A stretch of DNA of 64,000 nt from Comamonas odontotermitis. GTDB taxonomy: Bacteria > Pseudomonadota > Gammaproteobacteria > Burkholderiales > Burkholderiaceae_C. The first letter of the stretch is position 1; each line of letters opens with the position of its first letter. Shown piece by piece: positions 39,300 through 48,794 of this stretch. The notes under the pieces are model-generated. The model saw nothing but the letters and a program-made list of their open reading frames with translations, did not search any database and was not told where the DNA came from. Location of the stretch: NCBI RefSeq assembly GCF_020080045.1, contig NZ_CP083451.1, positions 2,418,001 to 2,482,000 of the forward strand. Reading direction: 5' to 3'. The translations under genes were made by a program, and so were the position numbers.

Positions 39300-40301
39300 T
39301 CAATCAAACGCGGCCCTCAATGCCTGGGCCATGTTCGCGTGGCAGGCTCTGGCCTCCTTCAGCGCCCGGCCCATCTTCACAAATTCGTGCGCCACGCCAG
39401 CATACATCTCCAGCTCGACCGCCACGCCAGCCGCTCGCAGCTTGTCAGCGTACAGCACGCCTTCATCCACCAGCGAATCACACTGCGCCAGATGCAGGCT
39501 GGCGGGCGCCACACCGCGTACGTCAGGTGCCAGCAGCGGGGCAAAGCGCCAGTCATCGCGGTCGGCTGGGGTGCGGGTGTAGTTGGCGAACATCCAGCTG
39601 ATCATGGGCTCGGTCAGAATGGGGCCTTGCGCATACCGGGCGTGCGAAGGCGTATCCTGGTGCGCGGTGCAACCCGGGTAGATGAGCAACTGCAGCGCCA
39701 GTGCAATGCCGGCATCGCGCGCCAGAATGGCGTTGACCGCCGCCAGGGTGCCGCCCGCGCTGTCGCCGCCCACGGCCATGCGCCGGGTATCGGCCCCCAG
39801 TTGCATGCCCTCCTGTGCCAGCCATTGCAGCGCATCCCAGGCATCGTTGCTGGCCGTGGGAAACTTGTGCTCCGGCGCGAGCCGGTAATCCACCGAGATC
39901 ACCATGCAGCCTGCCTGGCGCGCGAGTTCGCGGCACAGAGTGTCGTGCGTGGCCACGCTGCCGATGGTGAAACCACCGCCGTGGGTGAACAGCAGCACCG
40001 GCTGCAGCGGGTCCCAGGTCGCGGCATAGAGGCGTGCAGGGATCGGATAGCCATCCCGCGCGGGAATGTGGAGGTCTTCGACACGGTCCAGCGCGGGCTT
40101 GGGAATCTCCAGCACGCCCGAGCCCACCTCATAGCCCTGGCGCGCCTGCTCCACCTGCAGCTCCCACATCGGCGTGTGCTGGGCACGGGCCATGCGCTCC
40201 ACCACGCTGCGCATGGTAGGCGTCAACTCGGCAAGCACCCCGGCAGGCATGGGCAGTTCTACGGCGGCATGGGCGGCAGATCGGGCGGAGGATTCAGGCA
40301 T
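39300..40301 (-). CDS. Alpha/beta hydrolase (HSL-type esterase)
   Basis: A 333-residue esterase/lipase. Oxyanion-hole motif HGGGFTIGS, nucleophile elbow GGDSAGGTLAA (catalytic Ser), then DSLVDEGVLYADKL holding a likely catalytic Asp and VAHEFVKMG with the His. These are the marks of the hormone-sensitive-lipase family. Starts MPESSARS at 40301. Substrate unknown. Confidence 0.88.
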   Translation of the reverse strand: MPESSARSAAHAAVELPMPAGVLAELTPTMRSVVERMARAQHTPMWELQVEQARQGYEVGSGVLEIPKPALDRVEDLHIPARDGYPIPARLYAATWDPLQPVLLFTHGGGFTIGSVATHDTLCRELARQAGCMVISVDYRLAPEHKFPTASNDAWDALQWLAQEGMQLGADTRRMAVGGDSAGGTLAAVNAILARDAGIALALQLLIYPGCTAHQDTPSHARYAQGPILTEPMISWMFANYTRTPADRDDWRFAPLLAPDVRGVAPASLHLAQCDSLVDEGVLYADKLRAAGVAVELEMYAGVAHEFVKMGRALKEARACHANMAQALRAAFD

Positions 40302-40479
40302 AAACGCGGCTTGGCGCAATATGGTAATGCGCTACAAGCTATTAAAACAAGAGCAAAATGACCGTGCGCATGGTGCCAAACGCTCCACCGCCCAGCCATG
40401 CGGACTGCGGCGATTATCGGCCATCCGACCGGCCAATCGCCGTCACCTATGCTCCCATACCCATCAGCCCATGGCAGGC

Positions 40480-41367
40480 TTATTCAAAGGTGACTTCCAC
40501 GGGTTGTGCGCCCGGCAAGCCTTTGTAGTCGATAGTGATGGTCTGACCCGCCGCCGGAGGCAGCAAGGCCGAAAAGGACCCCAGGCTCACCCAGTCGCCC
40601 ACCTTCAGCACATGGCCTTCCTTCTGCAGCGCCTGCGTCAGCCAAATGACGGCATTGAGCGGCTGCGCCATCAGATCACCGCCACGGCCACCGCCCAAGC
40701 GGGCGCCGGTCTGGTCGCGGATGGTGATTTCCATGCCCTGCAATGCCGCCAGAAAGGCATAGCGCTCGTCACGGAATGCTGGAATCCGTATCGAATCGCC
40801 AATCACGCCCAGGCGCGAGCCCACGTTGATCGCCTCCACCGATGCGCCATTCAAGGTCTTGGGGTCTTCCACCATCAGATCGGGCAGCTCGATATAGGGC
40901 ACCACGCGGTCAATGCTGTTCAGTACCTGCAGTGGCGTCGTGGCGCGGTTGATGGCGGTGCTGGAGACACGCACCAGCATATCGGCCTCGAACAGGGGCC
41001 GCGCGCCAAAGCTGGCAGGCACCACCGTGCGGTTGGCCAGCAGCGCGCCCTTGTAGAGGCGGCCCCACACGGGCTGGTCGGTGTTGAAACGCTTTTGCAC
41101 GGCAGCGCTGGTCAGGCCTGCCTTGTAGCCCACCGGTTTGCGGCCCGCCGCTTCAAATGCAGCCATGAGCTTGTTGCGCGTGCATTTGCCATCTTCGGCG
41201 CTCATCTCGGGCGGGTTGGCGGCAGGCGTCCTGGCTTCATAAGCCTGAACCCACTGGGCAATCTGCGCGTCGTCCAGACAGACCGCCTGGGCCCAGGGGG
41301 CCGCTGCCAGAGCCAGCGCGGCCACAGCAAGGCGGGAGGGACGAAAAAACGAGGGCTGTTGCTGCAT
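40480..41367 (-). CDS. Exported hydratase-like protein (MhpD/FAH fold)
   Basis: A 295-residue protein. A signal peptide (LAVAALALAAAPWAQA, cleavage near residue 28) is followed by a fold like 2-keto-4-pentenoate hydratase: GYKAGLTSAAVQKRFNTDQP, then FEADMLVRV, LPDLMVEDP and the C-terminal VGDWVSLGSFSALLPP. Known hydratases of this family are cytoplasmic, so a periplasmic member is odd. The metal-binding Glu pair seems reduced (FEADMLV keeps one), so activity is uncertain. Confidence 0.8.
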   Translation of the reverse strand: MQQQPSFFRPSRLAVAALALAAAPWAQAVCLDDAQIAQWVQAYEARTPAANPPEMSAEDGKCTRNKLMAAFEAAGRKPVGYKAGLTSAAVQKRFNTDQPVWGRLYKGALLANRTVVPASFGARPLFEADMLVRVSSTAINRATTPLQVLNSIDRVVPYIELPDLMVEDPKTLNGASVEAINVGSRLGVIGDSIRIPAFRDERYAFLAALQGMEITIRDQTGARLGGGRGGDLMAQPLNAVIWLTQALQKEGHVLKVGDWVSLGSFSALLPPAAGQTITIDYKGLPGAQPVEVTFE

Positions 41368-41560
41368 CCAAAATCTCCAGGGCGTTCCAGACAATGCCTC
41401 CAACATACCATCGGCATCGCAAGGCCCGACTCAGGGAAACCACGGCACGCGCCCACAATCCAGGGCCTCGCTCAGAGTTCTTGATGTATATCAAGCAACA
41501 ACCCGCCCGAAGCACGCCTGGCGCTATAGTTGTTGATAAGAACATTTTCAGGAGGCATCC

Positions 41561-42010
41561 ATGCGCAGCGTGTACGAACCCTCTGGTGCCATCCAGGCCC
41601 ATGTGCTGCAGGATGTGCTGCGCCAGCACGGTATTGCCAGCCATGTACAGGGCGAACATCTGCAAGGGGCGATCGGCGAATTGCCCGCCGGCAATCTGGT
41701 ACGGCTGCTGGTGGCGGACGGCGATTTCGCAGCGGCCCGCCGCGCCGTGGAGGAATGGGAGCGCGCCATCCCGATGGACGAGGAAGATCTGGCGCGGCTG
41801 GACCGCAGCGCGATGGCAACTGCGGCCACCACACCCTCCCCCGCGCCAGTTGTCGGCACTGCGCAGGCCCTGCCGGTGCTGGCATCCCGCGACCGAAGCG
41901 ACCAAGGCAGCCAAAACGGCCAAGGCGGCCATAGCAGCTCCATCAGTGGCCTGCCGCTGGCAATGGCCATCGGGATTGCAATCGCGCTTCTGGCGTGGGT
42001 TTTTCTATGA
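41561..42010 (+). CDS. DUF2007-domain membrane-anchored protein
   Basis: A 149-residue protein. The N-terminal DUF2007 (AHVLQDVLRQHGIASHVQGE, LVRLLVADGDFAAARRAVEE) covers about 75 residues. A Ser/Gly/Gln-rich linker follows and a C-terminal membrane helix (LAMAIGIAIALLAWVFL) ends the chain. DUF2007 is called a possible signal-transducing domain; the role is unknown. SD AGGAGG before the ATG. Confidence 0.85.
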   Translation: MRSVYEPSGAIQAHVLQDVLRQHGIASHVQGEHLQGAIGELPAGNLVRLLVADGDFAAARRAVEEWERAIPMDEEDLARLDRSAMATAATTPSPAPVVGTAQALPVLASRDRSDQGSQNGQGGHSSSISGLPLAMAIGIAIALLAWVFL

Positions 42011-42231
42011 CTTTTGAGGCTTTTTGCCAAAAAAGTATCGATTGAAGATACCTCGCTGGCCTCTTTCGTACACCCTGCCACGAAAAAGCGCACCGGCCGC
42101 AACGCGCATCCACAATCGCGCCCATCGCACACCGGTGGGCCGCAAGAGCGTGTTTACGATCGTTCACTGCCCCCGCTGGCCAAAACAAGTGCCAATCGAT
42201 GCGATGATTGCCATGAGGAGAATGGAAGAAC

Positions 42232-44085
42232 ATGACGACGAGCCAAGGCCAGATGCCCGATCTGCGCACCATTGACACCCTGCCCGCGCTTTTTCAGTAC
42301 CGCTGCAACACCACCCCGGCCCGCGAGGCCTACCGATGGTTCGATGCACCCAGCAACCAATGGCAGTCCTTCAGCTGGAGCGACATGCAACAGGCCGTTG
42401 CCACATGGTCAAGCGCCATCGGCAACCTGCAGCTCGAACGCGGCGCCCGCATCGCCACCCTGCTCACCCACAGCGTGCACGCCATCTGCATTGACCAGGC
42501 GGGCCTCGCCCAGGGCTGCGTGACCGTGCCGCTGCATGCCAACGACAACGCCGGCAATATCGCCTTCATCCTGGCCGACGCAGGCGCTTCGCTGCTGCTC
42601 GTCAACCGGCTCGAAGCCTGGCAGAAGATCGCCGCCACCGGCACGCCGCTGCCAGCCCTGCGCTGTGTGGTGGTGGACGACCCCAACCAGCCCGCTATCG
42701 AAACAGGAGCTTCTGGCGCAAGTGAGGCAGGCGCCGTCCGCATTGTTCGCCTGCAGGAATGGCTGCAGGCACCGGCAGTTTCCGCTGTAGCAGCCGCCTC
42801 TCAGCCCCAGGCCGAAGATTTGGCTGCCATCGTGTACACCAGCGGCACCACTGGCAAACCCAAGGGCGTGATGCTGAGCCACCGCAATGTGATGAGTGAC
42901 GTGAAGGCCGTTCTTGGCCGCGTGGTGCCCACACAGGACGATGTGTTCCTGTCCTTCCTGCCCGTCTCCCACACCTTTGAGCGCACCTGTGGCTATTACC
43001 TGCCCATGGCCGTGGCCAGCACCGTGGTGTATGCGCGCTCGGTGGCGCAACTGGCCGAGGACATGCTGGCCGTGCGGCCCACCATCCTCGTGTCGGTGCC
43101 GCGCATCTATGAGCGCATCTACGCCAAGGTCCAGGAAAAGCTGGCCGGCTCTGCCTTCAAGCACGCGCTGTTTGCTGCGGCCTGCTCCAAAGGCTGGGCA
43201 CGCCACTGCGAGGCCCATGGCCTTGCCAACAAGGATGCACCTCAGGGTGGCCTGGCGCGCCTTTTGCCCTGGAACTTTCTGCAAAAGCGTGTGGCGCAGT
43301 CCATTCTGGACCTGTTTGGCGGGCGCCTGCGCATCGCCGTCACTGGTGGCGCAGCCATTCCGCCCGTCGTGTCGCACAGTTTCCTGGGCCTGGGGCTGCA
43401 ATTGGTGCAGGGCTTCGGGATGACCGAAACCTCTCCGGTGCTGACCGCCAACTCGCTGGAGCACAACGACCCCTCCACCGTGGGCAAGCCGCTCGCAGGC
43501 ATGGAAGTGCGCATCGGCGAGAACAAGGAGCTGCAGGCGCGCGGCCCCAATGTGATGGTGGGCTACTGGAACCGCCCCGAAGACACGCAAAAGGCGTTTA
43601 CCGATGATGGCTGGCTGAAAACCGGCGACCAGGCCGAGATCATCGATGGAGAAGTGCGCATTGTCGGCCGCATCAAGGAAATCATCGTGACCGCCACCGG
43701 CGAGAAGGTGCCGCCCAGCGACATCGAGCAGGCACTGTGCGCCGATCCGCTGTTTGAGCAGACCATGGTGGTGGGCGAGCACCAGCCCTTCATTGCCTGC
43801 GTGGCCGTGGTCAACCGAGAAGAATGGAAGCTGCTGGCCGCAAGCCATGGCCTCGACCCGGACAACAGCGTGAGCCTGCAGGCCCCTGCCGTGTGCAAGG
43901 CAGTGCTCCAGCGCATCGAAAACCTGTGCCACGGCTTTGCCAAATATGCAGTACCTCGTGCCGTGTACCTGGTGGTCGAGCCCTGGACCGTGGACAACGG
44001 CCTGATGACCCCGACGCTGAAGCTGCGCCGCCCGCAGCTGATGCAGAAGTACGCGACCGAGATCGCGGCGATGTACGCCAAGTAA
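42232..44085 (+). CDS. AMP-forming long-chain acyl-CoA synthetase
   Basis: A 617-residue ligase that activates fatty acids with ATP and CoA. Motifs: IVYTSGTTGKPKGVMLSHRN (P-loop-like, about residues 200-219), GFGMTETSPVL, then GWLKTGDQAEIIDGEVRIVG and a C-terminal lysine region GLMTPTLKLRRPQLMQKY. It matches the FadD15 type with about 600 residues. Single gene between a DUF2007 gene and a terminator. Confidence 0.92.
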   Translation: MTTSQGQMPDLRTIDTLPALFQYRCNTTPAREAYRWFDAPSNQWQSFSWSDMQQAVATWSSAIGNLQLERGARIATLLTHSVHAICIDQAGLAQGCVTVPLHANDNAGNIAFILADAGASLLLVNRLEAWQKIAATGTPLPALRCVVVDDPNQPAIETGASGASEAGAVRIVRLQEWLQAPAVSAVAAASQPQAEDLAAIVYTSGTTGKPKGVMLSHRNVMSDVKAVLGRVVPTQDDVFLSFLPVSHTFERTCGYYLPMAVASTVVYARSVAQLAEDMLAVRPTILVSVPRIYERIYAKVQEKLAGSAFKHALFAAACSKGWARHCEAHGLANKDAPQGGLARLLPWNFLQKRVAQSILDLFGGRLRIAVTGGAAIPPVVSHSFLGLGLQLVQGFGMTETSPVLTANSLEHNDPSTVGKPLAGMEVRIGENKELQARGPNVMVGYWNRPEDTQKAFTDDGWLKTGDQAEIIDGEVRIVGRIKEIIVTATGEKVPPSDIEQALCADPLFEQTMVVGEHQPFIACVAVVNREEWKLLAASHGLDPDNSVSLQAPAVCKAVLQRIENLCHGFAKYAVPRAVYLVVEPWTVDNGLMTPTLKLRRPQLMQKYATEIAAMYAK

Positions 44086-44168
44086 GTCGGCTGCGTTACC
44101 CGCCTTCTATCGGTCACCAGACAAGAACATCAGGAACAGAGGACAACAGAAGGCAACAGAGGACGATT

Positions 44169-44224
44169 GCTATAAAATAAAGAGCATCCTGCGCTTACCT
44201 GATAAGCGCAAGAAGCTCTTTTTA
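44169..44224 (+). terminator. Terminator within a Comamonadaceae-type repeat
   Basis: AAAGAGC (44179-44185) pairs with GCTCTTT (44215-44221) around GCGCTT/AAGCGC, then T. The element GCTATAAAATAAAGAGC plus GCGCTT...AAGCGC resembles a dispersed repeat common between genes in Comamonadaceae. Confidence 0.6.
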
Positions 44225-44284
44225 TATGAAAATCGCCGTATCTTCACCCGCAGGCGCGGCAAAGCGCGGCCCGCCTGGCGAGGA

Positions 44285-45358
44285 TCAGCTCTTGCTGGTG
44301 GGGAAGTAATAGGTGATCAGCGCGCTCGCGCCCTCCACCCCTGCCTTGCTCGACCATTCGCGGGCAAACTTCTCGCCCATCAGGTCGAGCGTGCGACGCA
44401 GCTCGTAGCTGGGCTGGCTGATCTTGGTGCCGTGCTCCACCAGCACGCGCTGGGCGGCATCGTCCGCATCGCGCGCCAGTTGCCAGCCACGCGCCTCGGC
44501 CTGCTTGGAGGCAGTCTCCAGGGCCTTTTTCGCGTCCTCGGGCAGCTTGGCCCAGTGCTTTTCGCTCATCAGGATCAGGTTCTTGGGAATCCAGGCGCGC
44601 ATGTCCACAAAAATACCCATGGCGTTCCACGACTGGCTGTCCACGCCGGTCGTGCTCGATGTCACCATCACATCGACCTGTCCGCCCTGGATTGCCTTGG
44701 CCAGGTTGTTGGCTGCCGTATCGACCGGCGTGGCACCCGCGACCTGGGCGATGAACTTGGTAGCATCGTTGTTGACGCGGAACTTCTGGCCCTTCACGTC
44801 TTCAAGCTTGTTGACCGGCGCACGGGCAAACAGCCCCTGGCCGGGCCACGGCGCGGTGTAGAGCACGCGGATACCCTGTTTTTGCAGCAAGGCCTCGATT
44901 GGCTGACGCGTGGCCTCCCACAGGCGCTTGGCATCGTCAAAGCTGCGTACGATAAAAGGCAAGGAATCAATGCCCAGCAGCGGGTACTGCTGCGCAAAGT
45001 TGGACATGAAGATCTCGCCAATGGCCAGATCGCCCTTGCTGAGCGCGGGCATCACCTCGGTCATCGGCATCAGCTTGGCATTGGTGACCACATTGATCTG
45101 CAACGCCCCCTTGCTGGCCTCACCGGCCTGCTTGGCAAACTGCTGCAGGTTCTGGGTATGGAACAAGGTGTCGGTATAGGCACCCGCACATTGCAAGGTG
45201 GTGGTTGCGGCCTGCGCACCGGCGGGCAGCCAGCTGGCAACGCCTGCACCAGCGGCGGCGCCCAGCGTGGCCAGCAGTTGACGCCGTGTTGGACGGGCAA
45301 GCGGTGCCAGTGCCTGTGTCGCCACCGATGCATGAGCCTGTTTGTTGTGATCCACCAT
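44285..45358 (-). CDS. TRAP transporter substrate-binding protein (DctP), lone
   Basis: A 357-residue periplasmic binding protein. A twin-arginine signal (TRRQLLATLGAAAGAGVASW) covers about 45 residues. The family core has FMSNFAQQYPLLGIDSLPFI, VLYTAPWPGQGLFARAPVNK and the conserved QGGQVDVMVTSSTTG. No DctQ/DctM genes are next to it. It may share the permease of the hydroxyproline TRAP system, or one elsewhere. Confidence 0.9.
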   Translation of the reverse strand: MVDHNKQAHASVATQALAPLARPTRRQLLATLGAAAGAGVASWLPAGAQAATTTLQCAGAYTDTLFHTQNLQQFAKQAGEASKGALQINVVTNAKLMPMTEVMPALSKGDLAIGEIFMSNFAQQYPLLGIDSLPFIVRSFDDAKRLWEATRQPIEALLQKQGIRVLYTAPWPGQGLFARAPVNKLEDVKGQKFRVNNDATKFIAQVAGATPVDTAANNLAKAIQGGQVDVMVTSSTTGVDSQSWNAMGIFVDMRAWIPKNLILMSEKHWAKLPEDAKKALETASKQAEARGWQLARDADDAAQRVLVEHGTKISQPSYELRRTLDLMGEKFAREWSSKAGVEGASALITYYFPTSKS

Positions 45359-45642
45359 AAAACCTTTCCCTCGATGAAGTTCCGCAGGTCGCCAAAGCGC
45401 CGCGCACCCTGCCAATGCGAAAACTGCGTTCTGCCAGCCAAGCTTGAATCATAGTCTTACACGACTGACAATTGGTCATAAAGCGCACGGAATCTACCGT
45501 GGACATTCCAACTAGGCAATGCGCGTTTGTCTTAGGCGCAACATTTCTTGATATATGTCACGACTGAGACGGATGCGCCTATGGCACTGGCCCTGGCCCT
45601 CCTCACCGCAGCCACCATGCCCGAATAGCGCTTGCGGCCCAA

Positions 45643-45681
45643 AAGAAAAACTGCCCGCACTTGCCATGCAAGCGCGGGCAG
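45643..45681 (-). terminator. Terminator after the saccharopine dehydrogenase-family gene
   Basis: Read leftward, CTGCCCGC pairs with GCGGGCAG (45651-45681) and is followed by TTTTTCTTTT. Confidence 0.8.
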
Positions 45682-45701
45682 CTCCCTGGGAGAGAATGGT
45701 G

Positions 45702-46877
45702 TTATGCCGCCAGTGCCGCGTTCAGATCCTGCGCACGGTAGTACTGGCCAAAGCGGTTGGCGATGAAATCCGAAAACCGGATGGATTCCTGGCCGATGAA
45801 GCCCTTTTGCGGCAGCACCTTGCCCGCCACCAGATCAAGCGCACAGCAGATGCCTGCGGCCGTGGTCAGCTGGATGGCGGTGAGCGCGTGGCCGGCCACC
45901 GTGGTGCCCACGATGCGGGCGGAATAGGATTCCTGCATCAGGCGCCCACCCTTGCTGCCCGTGGCGCTGGCAAAAATCACGATCACATCCTGGCGCGTGG
46001 CAGGGATGGCGCTGTCAAAGATCTTGTTGAGCAGCTCGCGCTGGTCGCGCAGCTTCAGCTCGTTGAGCAACAGTTTCAGAATGGCGCAGTGGCCCGGGTA
46101 GCGGATCGACTTGTAATCCACATTGCGGGCCTTGCCGGCCCAGGTTTCGGTCAGGGTGCCCAGGCCGCCGCTGGTGTTGAAGGCCTCGTACTCGATGCCG
46201 TCGAGCGCAAAGGTCTCCAGGCCTTCGAGCGCATGCACGGTCAGCGGCTCGCCGTCCACCAGGGCCTCACAGGGGTTGATGTATTCGTTGATCAGGCCCT
46301 CGGTGCTCCAGGTCAGGTTGTAGCGCAAGGTGCCCTGCGGGTAGCGTGGCAATGCGCCCACGCGCATCTTCAGGTCATGCAGTTCGTCAAAGTGCTGGGC
46401 CACGTCGTTGCCCACGATGCCGATGAAGCCCGGCGCCAGGCCGCATTGCGGCATCAGCACGCTGCCAGCCTTGGCCGCCAGCTTGCGGATTGCGTGGGTG
46501 GACTGCACGTCTTCGGTCAGATCGAAATAGTGCACGCCCAGCTTGGCTGCCAGCGTGGCCACCTCGATTGCCATGTGGAAGGGCAAGGCATTGAGCACGG
46601 CAAACTGCCCCTGCATCGCCACGGCCAGGTCGTCTCCCTTGCCGATGTGCACCGTCTCCACGCCCAGCGCCGCGACAGCCTTGAGCTGGGCCTTGGACTG
46701 ATCCGCCATGCGCAGCTGGTAGCCGCCAGCGGCCTGCAGCAGCACCGCCATGGCAAAACCGATTTTTCCCGCGCCCAGAATGGTGACTTTCTTCACTTCA
46801 GCACTCCCTGCCGCACCCGGCGAAATGGCAGTGGATGAGTTGGCTTTTCCCAGTTTTTTCTTGGCTTTGTCGCCCAT
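45702..46877 (-). CDS. Saccharopine dehydrogenase-family oxidoreductase
   Basis: A 391-residue protein. An N-terminal Rossmann fold (VTILGAGKIGFAMAVLLQAA, about residues 30-49) is followed by YFDLTEDVQST, APGFIGIVGNDVAQHFDELH and a saccharopine-dehydrogenase C-terminal domain with WSTEGLINEYINPC. This family handles lysine-type amino acid intermediates. A Lys/Ser-rich N-terminal extension of about 27 residues precedes it. Substrate unknown. Confidence 0.88.
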   Translation of the reverse strand: MGDKAKKKLGKANSSTAISPGAAGSAEVKKVTILGAGKIGFAMAVLLQAAGGYQLRMADQSKAQLKAVAALGVETVHIGKGDDLAVAMQGQFAVLNALPFHMAIEVATLAAKLGVHYFDLTEDVQSTHAIRKLAAKAGSVLMPQCGLAPGFIGIVGNDVAQHFDELHDLKMRVGALPRYPQGTLRYNLTWSTEGLINEYINPCEALVDGEPLTVHALEGLETFALDGIEYEAFNTSGGLGTLTETWAGKARNVDYKSIRYPGHCAILKLLLNELKLRDQRELLNKIFDSAIPATRQDVIVIFASATGSKGGRLMQESYSARIVGTTVAGHALTAIQLTTAAGICCALDLVAGKVLPQKGFIGQESIRFSDFIANRFGQYYRAQDLNAALAA

Positions 46878-47174
46878 GATTTTTCTCCTTGAATCCGCAA
46901 TCTGGATGGAGAAATGTTACAAGCAACTCATGTCAATATGAACATGTTAAAACGTCATATTATTTGTTTTATATAGTCAATTTGGCTTTTATTTTAGTCA
47001 TTTATACCAAAACAAGCACAAACCCTTGAGTCGAGAAATACCAGAATGCGAACATGGAGCAGCCCTGGTGAGCACCCGCAACTTGCGCTGCAGGCACAAT
47101 GGCAATCCCTGCAACGCCCAAGCACACATCCATAACAAGCCGGGCATCCCTTTTTCAGCGTTTTTCTCACTGCC

Positions 47175-47552
47175 ATGGCCGGTTCTGCATCCAACTCCAT
47201 CCTGCGTTTTCTGCTTGCCCGCGATATCCGCAAAGGCAAGTCGCGTGAAGACCTGCTGGCCAAGCTGGAGGCCGCGGGCTTCAGCGGCGAGCACGCCGTG
47301 CAGTTCATCGCCCAGGCAGAGCGCAAGGTGCTGGCCCGCAACCGGCGCTGTGCGGTGATCTCCGCCATCGTGGTGCTCGTTCTGCTGGCCCGCCTGGTCT
47401 GGGGCCCCTACGCAGACCATCCCGACATGCAAATGCTGCTGGGCGTATTGGCGGCCATTTTTTCAGGTGCAGGCTTTTATTTCTGGTTTGTAGCGCGCTG
47501 GCAGGCCCCTCCTGCAAAGGTTCCTGCAAAAGTACCAGGTTCGGGGCGTTGA
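47175..47552 (+). CDS. Two-TM hypothetical protein
   Basis: A 125-residue protein. A helical basic N-terminus (LARDIRKGKSREDLLAKLEA, FSGEHAVQFIAQAERKVL) is followed by two membrane helices (CAVISAIVVLVLLARLVW, MLLGVLAAIFSGAGFYFWFV). I do not recognise a family. Confidence 0.75.
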   Translation: MAGSASNSILRFLLARDIRKGKSREDLLAKLEAAGFSGEHAVQFIAQAERKVLARNRRCAVISAIVVLVLLARLVWGPYADHPDMQMLLGVLAAIFSGAGFYFWFVARWQAPPAKVPAKVPGSGR

Positions 47553-47791
47553 CGGCCACGGTGCCAGGCAGCCCGTGACCGGCTGCTTCACCACCTTCCC
47601 TCCAAAGGCCCCGCAGGGGCGAATACGGGTGCGGGCGTAACCCTCCCCGTAGCGTTTCCGCGTACGGCATTCCCGCTGCATGGGTTGGCAAGCCCGGTTT
47701 GTACAGGCACTCTCGCCGTGCGCCCCACCCCATTACACCCAATTGCGCCAGCCGCCTAGCGTGCTTTTCCTGTGCTCGAAAATACCTAAAG

Positions 47792-47806
47792 GATATTTTA
47801 AATATC
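47792..47806. promoter_or_regulatory. Possible operator before the hydroxyproline operon
   Basis: GATATTT-T-AAATATC is a 15-bp dyad in an AT-rich stretch (47785-47830) 60 bp upstream of the deaminase ATG. It is a candidate site for the GntR protein encoded at the end of the cluster. Confidence 0.45.
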
Positions 47807-47865
47807 TCATTAATATATTTAACAACTTCAACCGGGCGATCCGCATCTACATCAGGAGCACACGC

Positions 47866-48780
47866 ATGAGCAATCCACGCTGGCAAGGCATTTTCCCTGC
47901 CGTCACCACCAAGTTCCACGCTGACGAAAGCATCGATGCCGAAGGCACGGCTCGCCATATCGATTTCCAGATCCGCAATGGCATCCATGGCGTCGTGACC
48001 TGCGGATCGCTGGGCGAGGCCAGCACCCTGTCGCTGGAAGAGAAGCTGGAAGTGGCGAAGATTGCCCTCGACGCATCGGGCGGCCGCGTGCCGGTGCTGG
48101 CCAATGTGTCGGAAACCAGCACCCGCGAAGCGCTGCGCTACATCGACGGCGCCAACAAGCTGGGCGTGGCAGGCTTCATGGTCATGCCATCGGTGATCTA
48201 TGTGGCCGACTCCCGTGAGGCGATGGCCAATGTGCGCGCCATGGCCAATGCGGCCCAAAAACCCATCATGGTCTACAACAACCCGGTCGCCTACCGCGTG
48301 GACCTGAAACCCGAGCACTTTGTCGAGCTGGCAGACAACCCGCACATTGCCGCCATCAAGGAAAGCACCGGCGATATCCGCCGCATCACCGACCTGCGCA
48401 ACACCGTGGGCGACCGCTACCAGCTGTTCTGCGGTGTGGATGACCTCGCCTACGAAGCCCTGGCGCTGGGCGCTGACGGCCTGCTCGCCGGCGTGGGCTG
48501 CACCTTTCCGCGCGAGACGGTGGCGCTCTACGACCTAATGAAGGCCAAGAAGTTTGACGAAGCCCTCAAGCTCTATCAGTGGATGACGCCGATGCTGCAC
48601 CTGGATGTCTCGAACAAGCTGGTGCAAAACCTCAAGCTGATCGACGTGCTGGCGGGCACGGGCAGCGAGCACATGCGCCTGCCGCGCATGCCCGTGGTGG
48701 GCGAAGAGCGCGAGTTCATCACCCGCATCGTGAACAAGGCCCTGGCCACCCGTCCGGCCCAGTACCGCTCGGTCGACTAA
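47866..48780 (+). CDS. DapA-family 1-pyrroline-4-hydroxy-2-carboxylate deaminase
   Basis: A 304-residue lyase of the dihydrodipicolinate synthase family. The Schiff-base Lys is K165 (AAIKESTGD) and the paired Tyr is Y137 (VYNNPVAYR); GSLGEASTL is the pyruvate-loop region. In hydroxyproline degraders a DapA homologue next to the epimerase converts the imine to alpha-ketoglutarate semialdehyde and ammonia. The neighbours here match, so I prefer this to lysine synthesis. SD AGGAG before ATG 47866. Confidence 0.82.
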   Translation: MSNPRWQGIFPAVTTKFHADESIDAEGTARHIDFQIRNGIHGVVTCGSLGEASTLSLEEKLEVAKIALDASGGRVPVLANVSETSTREALRYIDGANKLGVAGFMVMPSVIYVADSREAMANVRAMANAAQKPIMVYNNPVAYRVDLKPEHFVELADNPHIAAIKESTGDIRRITDLRNTVGDRYQLFCGVDDLAYEALALGADGLLAGVGCTFPRETVALYDLMKAKKFDEALKLYQWMTPMLHLDVSNKLVQNLKLIDVLAGTGSEHMRLPRMPVVGEEREFITRIVNKALATRPAQYRSVD

Positions 48781-48794
48781 AACGGCAGCCCGCC

